From: Lysinibacillus fusiformis
GTDB taxonomy: Bacteria > Bacillota > Bacilli > Bacillales_A > Planococcaceae
NCBI GenBank assembly: GCA_030027265.1
Contig: JASENG010000024.1
Location: forward strand, 1-44,121
DNA: 44,121 bases
Direction: 5' to 3'
Under the pieces are notes generated by a model. It did not search any database. It was not told where the DNA came from and saw nothing but the letters and a program-made list of their open reading frames with translations. Positions 6,701 through 15,576 of the stretch are shown in pieces. Within the stretch, counting starts at the first letter, position 1. Each line of letters starts with the position of its first letter. The translations under genes and the position numbers were made by a program.

Positions 6701-8245
6701 TTGAACACTAACAAAGCAGAAATTTCAGAAGACGTTCAAAGATACATAAAAGCTTTAGAAAATTTTCTATCAGAATATACGGGATTTTCAGTGGAGCTGC
6801 CATTAGAAGCCTCATCTGAAAGTCACGGTCTTGTGACAACCGGATTCAGCTTAAAGCGTCCCATTAATTATCCGTATTTCGATCAATTTGCTGATCGGTT
6901 AGTAACCAAGATTTTGGGTGTTTTAGGTGAAAAAAAAATACAGGAGATCGATTGGGAAATCTTTTATACATTAAAAGAAAAGCTTTCATTATCGTTTATT
7001 TTTGGGGGCATAAATAACGCGGAAGAAGAATTCAAAAGACTTTCTTTTATAAGAGATTTGATATTTGTAGGCAGTAAAACCTATGAATCTGTGCCTGCAA
7101 ATATAGGCGTCATTTATTGTGATACGAATTACTTGGACACATTAAAAAATCGATATAATTGTGAGCTATTACTACTGAAGGAACCGCTCAATATTAAAGA
7201 CTTTTTTATAAGAGAGAAACCATTCTTGCGGATTATTGATGGAGAAACCTTAAATCTATTAGTGAATGAAGAGTTTTTAGTAATCGGCTTAACAAGGAAC
7301 ATCTCAAACAATGAGAGCCTATCACAACAAATCATTGACGAATTCAATAAAGGCCGACTAAGCAAAAATAAAAATGCTGTCTTAGAATTCATAGAAGACT
7401 CCCTTGATAATAAAATGAAACATACAGAAGTTTTTAAACGTTTAAAGCTACAGCCACTTGAGGGTATTAATGAGAAGAAGGCTGAGGAGATCCTCGAACA
7501 AATAATTGGTCTGTTAAAAGGCGGGGTTCGGCAGGCAAAGGTTTCAGAGGATGTTGAATTATTAGATTTTATCTACTTCAAAATGGAAAATGGGAAACTA
7601 TCCATTTACAATAATGAAGACTTTATCATCACATTTATGAATGGCGAATGGAAAATGAAAAATTACCATTTATTACAGTATGTTATCTTACAACATGCCC
7701 TAATAAGAACACATATATACTTAATTTTAGAAGACGCGACAAAAGAAAGCGAAATCTTATCCAACGCAGTAAAAGGAATGAACATTCTGTTAAATACAAT
7801 CGAAAAGCTGGCTAGCACACATGAAAGTTCGATTGTAATGTTCCTAACAGATTACCAGGGCTTTGAACAAGTGAGTTATTCCTTAACTGAACAGGATGCA
7901 AAGCATTTAATAACAAATGCGCCACTAAAAAAACGAGAGTTCGATAATCTTTATTTAGAAGTCATCAAGAGGAATCAGCATCATTTAAACTTGATGGAAG
8001 TGAATGAGAAATTTTTAAGTAATCTATGTGTAGTAGACGGTGCCTTGGTGTTAGATGATACATTTAATATCATCAGCTACGGAGAAGTGATAGACGTCAG
8101 CTCAAAAGAAACCTTAGGATCTACATTTGGAACAGGAACGAATGCATGTGAGGTCGCATCTTCCAATAATGGCCTGGCAATAAAAGTTTCAGAAGATGGG
8201 GAAATAAAGGTTTATATGAATGGAAGAAATATAATGACAATATAA
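6701..8245 (+). CDS. Protein with C-terminal diadenylate-cyclase-like (DisA_N/DAC) domain lacking RHR
   Basis: The product is 514 residues. The last 155 or so follow the DAC fold of DisA and CdaA: an opening helix (LLNTIEKLAS), VVDGALVLDDTFNIISYGEV carrying the D-G-A motif (about 446-448), then GTGTNACEVAS (about 477) where active enzymes have G-T-R-H-R-A-A, and GLAIKVSEDGEIKVYMNGR matching V-S-E-E-T-G-E-I. The D-G-A motif is kept but the RHR ATP-binding triad is gone. The first 350 residues (beta-rich start, long helical middle) are not recognised; in known multidomain DAC proteins this part is often a sensor. TTG is chosen as start because AAGGGAG lies nine bases before it; the frame is open to a TTG at 6647. 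It could be a nucleotide sensor, pseudo-enzyme or altered-specificity cyclase. Confidence 0.65.
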   Translation: MNTNKAEISEDVQRYIKALENFLSEYTGFSVELPLEASSESHGLVTTGFSLKRPINYPYFDQFADRLVTKILGVLGEKKIQEIDWEIFYTLKEKLSLSFIFGGINNAEEEFKRLSFIRDLIFVGSKTYESVPANIGVIYCDTNYLDTLKNRYNCELLLLKEPLNIKDFFIREKPFLRIIDGETLNLLVNEEFLVIGLTRNISNNESLSQQIIDEFNKGRLSKNKNAVLEFIEDSLDNKMKHTEVFKRLKLQPLEGINEKKAEEILEQIIGLLKGGVRQAKVSEDVELLDFIYFKMENGKLSIYNNEDFIITFMNGEWKMKNYHLLQYVILQHALIRTHIYLILEDATKESEILSNAVKGMNILLNTIEKLASTHESSIVMFLTDYQGFEQVSYSLTEQDAKHLITNAPLKKREFDNLYLEVIKRNQHHLNLMEVNEKFLSNLCVVDGALVLDDTFNIISYGEVIDVSSKETLGSTFGTGTNACEVASSNNGLAIKVSEDGEIKVYMNGRNIMTI

Positions 8246-8296
8246 GTCACAAATAAGAGAAAACTAGTCCACTCTAACCGTATGGAAGCCTCAAAA

Positions 8297-8323
8297 AAAC
8301 ACTATGCATTTAGCATAGTGTTT
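8297..8323. terminator. Terminator between convergent genes
   Basis: A perfect 11-bp stem, AAACACTATGC/GCATAGTGTTT, has a 5-nt loop. The minus strand continues with seven T, so it mainly serves the SLH-Excalibur gene. It may also stop the plus-strand DAC-like transcript. Confidence 0.88.
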
Positions 8324-8332
8324 CGATTACTA

Positions 8333-9118
8333 TTATCGTTCACAAGCCCAACCATCACCATCACGGTCATGTTTTTCATCATATGCTGGATGACCTTTTT
8401 GAACGCCATTTGGATAATCCTTCCGCATTTCTGTACAATTCTTATATTTCGTAGCTGGCTGCACAGGTGTTGGGGACGGTTTTGGTTCTGTTGGCTTAGC
8501 CGGTGTCGGTGCTGGTGTTTCACCTTTTACATATTGAATGGCCCGTGCTAAGAAAACGGATATATGCTGACGCGACAAATTACTTTGTGGTTTAAACGTC
8601 CCATCTGCATATCCCGTCGTAATGTTCGCAGCGGCTAACTCTTTAACTGCTTCATAAGCTGTATGACTCTTGGCAACATCCTTAAATGTTGTTGTTCCAC
8701 TTGGCAAATCAAAGGCTCTCGCAATAAATGCGGCCATATGCCCTCTCGTTACCTTTTCTTTTGGCTTAAACGTACCATCCGGATATCCATTAATGATGCC
8801 TGCTTCCGCAGCAGATTGGATATAACCGCTATTTTTATAGGTGCTTGGTACATCACTAAATTTTGTTGCTCTCGGTGTGCCATCAAGTCCAACAGCCTTC
8901 GCTATCATAACGGCAACCTGTTCTCGTGTTACAATATCATTCACGCCAAACTTAGCAGATTGATCGATTACACCTTTTTCGAGTAAATAAGTGATTTCAT
9001 CGTAGTACATATGTGACATTGGTACGTCACTGTACATTTGAGCTGCTTTTGTGGTAGATGGTAGACTCAAAGATATAAATAAGACAAATATGGTGATAAT
9101 TGCTAGTAATTTTTTCAT
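8333..9118 (-). CDS. SLH-domain surface protein with C-terminal Excalibur domain
   Basis: The precursor has 261 residues. A signal peptide (MKKLLAIITIFVLFISLSLP, cleavage near TTKA-AQ) is followed by three S-layer-homology repeats, about 28-82, 86-145 and 147-203. They are recognisable by F-S/K-D-V, I-(N/T)-G-Y-(P/A)-D-G-T-F-K-P and the T-R-(E/G)-x-(V/M)-A motifs. SLH repeats bind pyruvylated secondary cell-wall polysaccharide. A Pro/Thr linker follows, then an Excalibur calcium-binding domain (YKNCTEMRKDYPNGVQ ... DRDGDGWACE) with the D-x-D-x-D-G-x-x-C-E loop. The ribosome binding site is GGGAGGA, and a TATAAT lies at 9145-9150 on the minus strand without a clear -35. Its role is probably structural or envelope-associated. 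Confidence 0.92.
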   Translation of the reverse strand: MKKLLAIITIFVLFISLSLPSTTKAAQMYSDVPMSHMYYDEITYLLEKGVIDQSAKFGVNDIVTREQVAVMIAKAVGLDGTPRATKFSDVPSTYKNSGYIQSAAEAGIINGYPDGTFKPKEKVTRGHMAAFIARAFDLPSGTTTFKDVAKSHTAYEAVKELAAANITTGYADGTFKPQSNLSRQHISVFLARAIQYVKGETPAPTPAKPTEPKPSPTPVQPATKYKNCTEMRKDYPNGVQKGHPAYDEKHDRDGDGWACER

Positions 9119-9348
9119 AGATTTATCCTCCCTTTTCTACCATCATTATAATAGAAATGGAATAAATAGGGAATGATTACCTTTTGTTGAAGTTTAATTC
9201 AGGACTAATTCCATCATTAATTTATATTCCATCCAGTGTTATCTTATCTCAGAAGACTGTTCTATTTTTGAAGATAGAAAAAAGTGTTAGACTCGTACAT
9301 AACTATTTCACAGGTAAATTAACTTAGTTTTTATAAAATCTACAAATA

Positions 9349-9379
9349 GACCCATCCAGCTTTTAATTGCTAGTGGGTC
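9349..9379 (-). terminator. Putative terminator at the end of the polysaccharide operon
   Basis: GACCCATCCAGC and GCTAGTGGGTC form an imperfect hairpin, followed on the minus strand by TATTTG, a weak T-run. It lies just past the stop of ugd. The remaining 9151-9348 contains no gene. Confidence 0.45.
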
Positions 9380-9385
9380 AATTCA

Positions 9386-10552
9386 TTAATCTCTACTAAA
9401 TATATCCCTAGTGTATACCTTCTCTTCAACATCAAGTAAATCATCAGATAAGCGATTTGCAACAATTACATCTGAAACTTTCTTAAATTCAGCAAAATCA
9501 TTTATGACTCTTGAATTAAAGAATGTATCTTCACCTAATGCCGGCTCATATACAACTACTTCAATTCCTTTTGCTTTGATTCGCTTCATAACACCTTGAA
9601 TAGCAGATTGTCTAAAGTTATCAGAGTCCATTTTCATAGTTAGTCTATAAATACCAACTATTTTAGGTTGTTTCTTAATAATCATTTCGGCAACATGATC
9701 TTTTCTTGTTCTATTGGCATCAACAATTGCAGTCATTATGTTGTTTGGTACATCTTCATAATTGGCCAATAATTGTTTTGTATCTTTAGGTAAACAGTAT
9801 CCCCCATAGCCAAATGAAGGATTATTATAATGAGTCCCTATACGCGGGTCTAATCCAATTCCCTCGATAATTTGCTTACTGTCTAATCCTCTTACTTCAG
9901 AATAAGAATCTAGTTCATTAAAGAAAGCCACTCTCATAGCAAGATATGTATTAGCAAAAAGTTTTATCGCTTCAGCTTCTGTAGAATTCGTAAATAATAC
10001 AGGAATATCTTCTTTAACCGCTCCTTGAACTAATAAGTCAGCAAATACTTTTGCTCTATCAGACTGTTCACCAACAATAATTCGAGAAGGATGTAAATTA
10101 TCATATAACGCCTTTCCTTCTCGTAAAAACTCAGGGGAAAAAATAATATTATCTGTTTCAAACTTCTCTTTTATTTTTTCAGTGTAACCAACTGGAACTG
10201 TAGATTTTATTACCATTACCGCATCTGGATTAATAGATAGTACATTAGCGATAATAGCTTCAACAGTTCTAGTATTAAAATAGTTCTTATCTGGATCATA
10301 ATTTGTTGGCGTAGAAATAATTACATAATCTGCATCCTTATAAGCTTTATAATTATCTGTTGTAGCAGTTAGGTTTAATTCTTTTGTTGCCAAATATTCC
10401 TCTATCTCATTATCAATAATAGGAGACCTTTTATTGTTAATCATATCTACTTTTTCTTGAATAATATCAAGTGCAATGACTTCATTATGCTGAGCTAATA
10501 ATATTGCATTTGATAATCCCACATAACCTGTTCCAGCAATTGTAATTTTCAT
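9386..10552 (-). CDS. ugd: UDP-glucose 6-dehydrogenase
   Basis: The enzyme oxidises UDP-glucose to UDP-glucuronic acid in two NAD-dependent steps, supplying an acidic sugar for the polymer. The 388-residue length matches the short E. coli Ugd class. The N-terminal Rossmann motif is [32 protein letters not shown] and [20 protein letters not shown] are conserved, and the catalytic cysteine lies in [14 protein letters not shown]. The chosen ATG (MKITIAG) fits the Rossmann strand; the frame is open nine codons upstream. It is the last gene of the polysaccharide locus, and GalU in the same locus makes its substrate. A UDP-ManNAc dehydrogenase role is less likely at this length and motif set. Confidence 0.9.
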   Translation of the reverse strand: MKITIAGTGYVGLSNAILLAQHNEVIALDIIQEKVDMINNKRSPIIDNEIEEYLATKELNLTATTDNYKAYKDADYVIISTPTNYDPDKNYFNTRTVEAIIANVLSINPDAVMVIKSTVPVGYTEKIKEKFETDNIIFSPEFLREGKALYDNLHPSRIIVGEQSDRAKVFADLLVQGAVKEDIPVLFTNSTEAEAIKLFANTYLAMRVAFFNELDSYSEVRGLDSKQIIEGIGLDPRIGTHYNNPSFGYGGYCLPKDTKQLLANYEDVPNNIMTAIVDANRTRKDHVAEMIIKKQPKIVGIYRLTMKMDSDNFRQSAIQGVMKRIKAKGIEVVVYEPALGEDTFFNSRVINDFAEFKKVSDVIVANRLSDDLLDVEEKVYTRDIFSRD

Positions 10553-10612
10553 ATGAACATTACCTCTTCCAAATTTCAATAGCTTCTCGCCACATTTATT
10601 GATATAAATACT

Positions 10613-11638
10613 CTATTTATTAATGCTGTATTGCTTCTCAAAATAGGTCTGATAATCGCCACTAATAACATGCTCCCACCATTCTTTGTTATCTAGATAC
10701 CATTGAATAGTTTGAGCGATTCCAGTTTCAAAATTATAAGTAGGTTTCCATCCTAAATTTTCTAACTTTGTAGGATCAATTGCATAACGCTTATCATGTC
10801 CTAAGCGATCCTTAACGAACTCTATTAACTCCTCAGATTTGCCCAACGTTTTAATAATCGTCTTAACGACTTCCAAATTTGTTCGTTCGTTATGACCACC
10901 AACATTGTATACTTCTCCATTTACACCTTCATGCAATACTAAATCAATCGCAGCACAGTGATCAACTACGTGTAACCAATCACGTATGTTTTTCCCATCA
11001 CCATAAACTGGTACCTTTTGGTCGTTTAAGACACGAGAGATTGTTAATGGTATTAATTTTTCTGGGAAGTGATATGGCCCGTAGTTATTGGAACAGCGTG
11101 TAATATTGACTGGCAAGCCATAAGTTTCATGGTATGCACGTACTAATAAATCTGAGGATGCTTTACTTGCACTATACGGACTATTTGGCTGTAGCGGTGT
11201 TTCTTCGGTGAAAAATATTGTAGGGTCAAAATCCAACTCACCATAGACTTCATCGGTCGATACATGAATAAATTTTGTAACATCAACTGCTCTTGATGCA
11301 TCTAATAATACTTGTGTTCCAACTACATTCGTTTTCACAAAAACCCCTGGATCTGTAATGGAGCGATCAACATGGCTCTCCGCAGCAAAATGGACAACAT
11401 AGTCAAACCTCTCTTTTTCAAACAGCGGGACAATGGTTTCACGGTCAGCAATATCTGCTTTAACAAAGTAATAATTGTCTTTTGTTTCAATATGTTTGTG
11501 TTTTGTTAAATCACCTGCATAGGTTAATAAATCTAAATTATAAATATCATATTGAGGATACTTGTCCACAATATATTGAACAAAGTTACCGCCGATAAAT
11601 CCGGCACCACCTGTAACAAGAATCTTTTTTCGTGCCAC
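10613..11638 (-). CDS. rfbB: dTDP-glucose 4,6-dehydratase
   Basis: This is the second step of dTDP-L-rhamnose synthesis: dTDP-glucose is converted to dTDP-4-keto-6-deoxyglucose. It is an extended SDR enzyme of 341 residues. ILVTGGAGFIGGNFVQYIV is the NAD-binding glycine motif, HFAAESHVDRSI is conserved, and STDEVYG precedes YSASKASSDLLVRAYHETYG, the catalytic Y-x-x-x-K. TRCSNNYGPYHFPEKLIPL and GDGKNIRDWLHVVDHC are family signatures. The start is a GTG with AGAGGTG six bases before it; it directly abuts the rfbD stop, so the two are translationally linked. Confidence 0.95.
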   Translation of the reverse strand: MARKKILVTGGAGFIGGNFVQYIVDKYPQYDIYNLDLLTYAGDLTKHKHIETKDNYYFVKADIADRETIVPLFEKERFDYVVHFAAESHVDRSITDPGVFVKTNVVGTQVLLDASRAVDVTKFIHVSTDEVYGELDFDPTIFFTEETPLQPNSPYSASKASSDLLVRAYHETYGLPVNITRCSNNYGPYHFPEKLIPLTISRVLNDQKVPVYGDGKNIRDWLHVVDHCAAIDLVLHEGVNGEVYNVGGHNERTNLEVVKTIIKTLGKSEELIEFVKDRLGHDKRYAIDPTKLENLGWKPTYNFETGIAQTIQWYLDNKEWWEHVISGDYQTYFEKQYSINK

Positions 11639-12493
11639 TTATTTCACCTCTTGTGCTAATTCATTTAAATAATGGTTTAGGGCATCCTGCCACTTTGGTA
11701 AAGGCTTAAATCCATTATCAACTAGCTTTTGCTTTGACATACGTGAGTTTTTTGGTCTAACAGCACGTGTAGGATACTCTTCTGTTGAGATTGCGTTTAC
11801 TGTAACACCTTTCTTGGTTTGTTGAAAGATTTCAGAAGCAAACTCTGCCCATGTACAAAAGCCCTCGTTTGATGCATGGTAAATACCATACTTTTCCGTT
11901 TGAATCATATCGATTAATAAACGTGCTAAATCAAATGTATACGTTGGTGACCCATATTGATCTCCGACAACGTTTAATTCATTATGAGTTTCAGATAATC
12001 GAAGCATGGTTTTTATAAAATTATGTCCGTTGATTCCGAATACCCATGAAATACGAACGGTAAAATGATCTGTAAGTAAATCACTTACAATCTTTTCCCC
12101 CTCATATTTCGTTAGACCATAATAGCCTATTGGATCAGGTTTATCAGCTTCGTTAAAGGGCTCTTCTCCTTTACCATCAAAAACATAATCAGTACTTATA
12201 TACATGAACTTTGCATTTACTTTCTTAGCTGCTTTAGCTATAAATTGTGTACCTAATACATTTATATTCCAGCATGTTTCTTTATCATCTTCAGCTTTAT
12301 CAACTGCTGTATAAGCTGCGCAATGAATGATTACATCCGGATTCACTTTTTCTACATATTGATATACTTCTACTTCATTAGTAATGTCTAAATCTTCTCT
12401 GCCAATTCCTAGCATACTAATTCCACGCTTTTTACCTTCTCGTACAACATCATAACCAAGTTGACCAGAGTAACCAGTTACTAAAACCTTCAT
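11639..12493 (-). CDS. rfbD: dTDP-4-dehydrorhamnose reductase
   Basis: This is the final step of dTDP-L-rhamnose synthesis, NAD(P)H-dependent reduction of the 4-keto group. The 284 residues contain VLVTGYSGQLGYDVVREGKK (nucleotide binding), DVIIHCAAYTAVDKAEDD (highly conserved in RmlD), STDYVFDG and the catalytic Y-x-x-x-K in YYGLTKYEGEKIV. RISWVFGINGHNFIKTML also fits the family. It sits between rfbC (6 bp upstream) and rfbB (0 bp downstream) in the tightly packed rfbA-C-D-B set. Confidence 0.95.
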   Translation of the reverse strand: MKVLVTGYSGQLGYDVVREGKKRGISMLGIGREDLDITNEVEVYQYVEKVNPDVIIHCAAYTAVDKAEDDKETCWNINVLGTQFIAKAAKKVNAKFMYISTDYVFDGKGEEPFNEADKPDPIGYYGLTKYEGEKIVSDLLTDHFTVRISWVFGINGHNFIKTMLRLSETHNELNVVGDQYGSPTYTFDLARLLIDMIQTEKYGIYHASNEGFCTWAEFASEIFQQTKKGVTVNAISTEEYPTRAVRPKNSRMSKQKLVDNGFKPLPKWQDALNHYLNELAQEVK

Positions 12494-12499
12494 TATACA

Positions 12500-13060
12500 C
12501 TACTCTCCATAATTAAAATTATTTTCAGCTTCTTTTAAAAGAGGTGCTTTTTGATCTTTTTCAGAAAGTATCGGAGTTATATTAATTGGCCATTCAATGC
12601 CAATTTCCGGGTCATTCCATATAATACCTCGATCATTTTCTGGTGAGTAACCCTCGTCTACTTTATACTGTACCTCAACATCATCTGTTAAAGTCATGAA
12701 AGCATGTGCAAACCCTTTTGGTACTAATAATTGTTTTTTATTTTCTGCAGTTAATTCAATTCCGAACCATCTTCCAAAAGTAGGGCTACTTTTCCGAATG
12801 TCTACAGCTACATCAAAGATTGACCCCCGCGTACAACGTACCAGCTTTGTCTGTGCTTTAGGATCTAATTGATAATGTAAACCTCTTAATGTACCTTTAG
12901 ATGCAGAAAATGAATGATTATCCTGAACAAAATTTAATTCTATACCAGCCTCAGACAACTTTACATCACTGTAAGTTTCCATAAACCAACCTCGATGATC
13001 ACCAAATACCTTTGGTTCAATAACTAATACTTCCTCTAAATACGTTTCAACTATCTTCAT
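12500..13060 (-). CDS. rfbC: dTDP-4-dehydrorhamnose 3,5-epimerase
   Basis: The enzyme inverts C3 and C5 of the 4-keto-6-deoxy sugar. It is a 186-residue cupin. Recognisable blocks are VFGDHRGWFMETY, FVQDNHSFSASKGTLRGLHY with the catalytic histidine region, KLVRCTRGSIFDVAVDIRKS, FGRWFGIELTAENKKQLLVP, GFAHAFMTLTD and a Y-S-P-E-N-D-R-G-I-I-W-N-D near the C-terminus. Length and motifs are standard. Spacing to rfbA (16 bp) and rfbD (6 bp) indicates one transcript. Confidence 0.95.
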   Translation of the reverse strand: MKIVETYLEEVLVIEPKVFGDHRGWFMETYSDVKLSEAGIELNFVQDNHSFSASKGTLRGLHYQLDPKAQTKLVRCTRGSIFDVAVDIRKSSPTFGRWFGIELTAENKKQLLVPKGFAHAFMTLTDDVEVQYKVDEGYSPENDRGIIWNDPEIGIEWPINITPILSEKDQKAPLLKEAENNFNYGE

Positions 13061-13076
13061 ACTTCACCTCTTACAA

Positions 13077-13955
13077 TCAGTACTTAATTTCTCCGTTTGC
13101 AACTTTTAATAAATATTGGCCGTATCCCGTTTTAGAAAACACTTCACCTGATTTAATTAACTGTTCTTTACCAATCCAACCGTTAATATAAGCAACCTCT
13201 TCAGGTGCAGCAATCTTGATCCCTTGATGTTCTTCTACAGTCTTAACAAAGTTAGTTGCTGAAACTAAACTTTGATGAGTACCAGTATCTAGCCATGTAT
13301 ATCCACGACCTAAAAGTTCAACTTCAAGTTCTCCAGTATTTAAATATGCTTCATTAACTGATGTAATTTCTAATTCACCACGTTCAGAAGGTTTAACTCC
13401 TTTGGCAATCTCTACAACACGGTTATCATAAAAATAGAGACCAGTAATAGCATAATTTGACTTTGGAACTTTAGGCTTTTCTTCTACACTAATTACTTTG
13501 CCTTCCTCATCAAATTCGACAACCCCGAAACGTTCCGGATCTTGTACGTGATAGCCAAACACAGTTGCTCCAGATTCTTTGTTCGCTGCTCGTTGAAGGA
13601 TTTTTCTCATACCACTGCCATAGTAGATATTGTCTCCTAATATCATCGCAACTGAATCTTGGCCGATAAATTCTTCTCCTATTAAAAAAGCCTGAGCTAA
13701 TCCATCAGGGCTTGACTGAACTTTATATTCTAAATTCACTCCAAACTGCGATCCATTACCTAACAACGCTTGGAAGCGTGGAGTATCTTCTGGGGTTGAA
13801 ATGATTAATATATCTTTTATTCCAGCAAGCATCAACGTTGATAACGGATAATAAATCATTGGTTTATCGTATATCGGTAATAATTGTTTACTTGTTACCA
13901 TTGTTAAAGGGTATAAGCGTGTACCACTACCCCCTGCTAGTACTATACCTTTCAA
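13077..13955 (-). CDS. rfbA: Glucose-1-phosphate thymidylyltransferase
   Basis: This first and committed step of dTDP-L-rhamnose synthesis makes dTDP-glucose from dTTP and glucose-1-phosphate. The 292-residue protein opens with [20 protein letters not shown] (nucleotidyl-transferase signature) followed by [33 protein letters not shown] carries the metal-binding aspartate, and [17 protein letters not shown] and [12 protein letters not shown] are family motifs. It is the first of the rfbA-C-D-B run, 82 bp after the flippase gene, in the same direction. Confidence 0.95.
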   Translation of the reverse strand: MKGIVLAGGSGTRLYPLTMVTSKQLLPIYDKPMIYYPLSTLMLAGIKDILIISTPEDTPRFQALLGNGSQFGVNLEYKVQSSPDGLAQAFLIGEEFIGQDSVAMILGDNIYYGSGMRKILQRAANKESGATVFGYHVQDPERFGVVEFDEEGKVISVEEKPKVPKSNYAITGLYFYDNRVVEIAKGVKPSERGELEITSVNEAYLNTGELEVELLGRGYTWLDTGTHQSLVSATNFVKTVEEHQGIKIAAPEEVAYINGWIGKEQLIKSGEVFSKTGYGQYLLKVANGEIKY

Positions 13956-14037
13956 TATGAATTATCCCCTTTCTAGTGTTAATAAATCTATGAGAAATTT
14001 CTATAGTAAAGCTAATGTGTCGTGTATAGTTTTTAGA

Positions 14038-15456
14038 TCATCTTTTTACTAAATGTTTCACGTTATTAAAAATCCTTTTAATCTCTCTCCTCTTTACTAA
14101 TAGATAAACACCATAAACAAATAAATAAAAGACAATGCCAATCCATGAATTTATGAACCAACTTATTAGAATAAATAATATTGACATTAACATTTCAAGA
14201 AATGCATCTTTATACACTGATATCTTAAGTATTCTTGATATAAATACTTCTGCCAAAGCGGATCGAAATGCCAAAAGTATTACAATAGATATAATCGTTA
14301 ATAAAAGATTCTTAAAGACGAGAGTCATCAAAGTGGTAAGAATGATACTCAACAGTACTGAAACTACATTAATAGTAAGCATCAATTTCTCTTTGCGTAA
14401 TGTTTTTAAATAAGTATTGATTAGCAGTGCCATCTTTCCTTCATAAACGCACATTGGAAAGAGAAGAGCCATATATATTAAACTATCGGCATATTGTGGT
14501 AACCATATTGTTAGTATTTCCTTTAATGGATAGTAAACAACTAGTATTCCAAGAAGTACTACCACTAAAATAGTTCTCATTGATGAATATATACTTGGAA
14601 GGTTATCCTTATTAGTACGTCTTAAAATAGGGAACATAATTATACCAACTGCATTTATTAATGTAATCATTAGGTTTGAGATACTTAATGTCAATGATAC
14701 TTTACCAAAAGTTGCAAGATCCCAAGTTCGTTCAATACCAAAACGCACTACCCCTACAATAAACATACTAGCTATATTTGAAAACATTAATTTTATACCA
14801 ACGCTAATATTTTTCGCAGCCTCTTTAATACTAAAATAGAAAGTATTTACCTTATTAAATACTATATCTTTAATACAGTAAACTGAGTATCCCAGTGAAA
14901 TTAGTTTTCCAAGTAAATCGGCAATAATTAATACTTGAAACTGTCTTACTCCACCCAATAAAAATAAAAGAATTAGAATACAATAAAGAACCTTTTCCAT
15001 AATTGTTATATGTGCATACTCTTTTATTCTATTTGTTGCTTGCAAAATATATATAGACATTAATCTTATATTAACTATCAGCATGCAAATAGCCGTCATT
15101 TCAACAATGAATAACTTATTCCCATCAGTAAAAAGCAAGGTTGAAGTAATAACTAGTATTAGTCCTATTAAAACTTGAAAAACAACCAGCATCCAAAACT
15201 GCGAGAAAAACAATTCTTTATTTAATTTTTTATAATCTATACCACCATATCTTAAATATATCCCATCATTCCATCCAAAGTGTAAAAAACCAACATAAGA
15301 TGCATAGAATAGGTATAATTGCCAATAACCGTATTCCTCTATGCCAATCAACTTGGGAACAATTAGAATCACTATTGCAGAAATAATCATTGAGATAAGG
15401 TTAGATGATAGGGCATATGAAAAATTTTTTACAAAACCAATTATCTTTGTATTCAT
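14038..15456 (-). CDS. Wzx-type polysaccharide repeat-unit flippase
   Basis: The 472-residue integral membrane protein has about a dozen hydrophobic segments and few charges between them, the pattern of the MOP/PST family. Wzx flips undecaprenyl-diphosphate-linked repeat units across the membrane. Its opening (SYALSSNLISMIISAIVILI, then PKLIGIEEYGYWQLYLFYAS) is the usual start of these flippases, where the x-G-x-x-x-Y-G-x-(W/Y) motif follows helix 1. ATG is preferred over the adjacent GTG because GGGG lies eight bases upstream. Neighbouring Wzy, Wzz-like and glycosyltransferase genes support the assignment. The gene is strongly AT-rich, usual for serotype-specific core genes. Confidence 0.88.
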   Translation of the reverse strand: MNTKIIGFVKNFSYALSSNLISMIISAIVILIVPKLIGIEEYGYWQLYLFYASYVGFLHFGWNDGIYLRYGGIDYKKLNKELFFSQFWMLVVFQVLIGLILVITSTLLFTDGNKLFIVEMTAICMLIVNIRLMSIYILQATNRIKEYAHITIMEKVLYCILILLFLLGGVRQFQVLIIADLLGKLISLGYSVYCIKDIVFNKVNTFYFSIKEAAKNISVGIKLMFSNIASMFIVGVVRFGIERTWDLATFGKVSLTLSISNLMITLINAVGIIMFPILRRTNKDNLPSIYSSMRTILVVVLLGILVVYYPLKEILTIWLPQYADSLIYMALLFPMCVYEGKMALLINTYLKTLRKEKLMLTINVVSVLLSIILTTLMTLVFKNLLLTIISIVILLAFRSALAEVFISRILKISVYKDAFLEMLMSILFILISWFINSWIGIVFYLFVYGVYLLVKRREIKRIFNNVKHLVKR

Positions 15457-15526
15457 CACTAATTCCCCGTCATTTACAACTTATATAATAAAAGTATTGC
15501 AATAAGTTGTAAGATTAATTCTTAAT

Positions 15527-15557
15527 TAGTTAGATTGTATTAACAATAATCTAACTA
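15527..15557. other. Intercistronic hairpin between wzy and wzx
   Basis: A perfect 10-bp stem, TAGTTAGATT/AATCTAACTA, has an 11-nt loop in the 120-bp gap between the two genes. No good T-run follows on the minus strand, so it is more likely an mRNA-processing or stability element than a strong terminator. Confidence 0.5.
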
Positions 15558-15576
15558 CTCTTAGTAAAATTATTAA

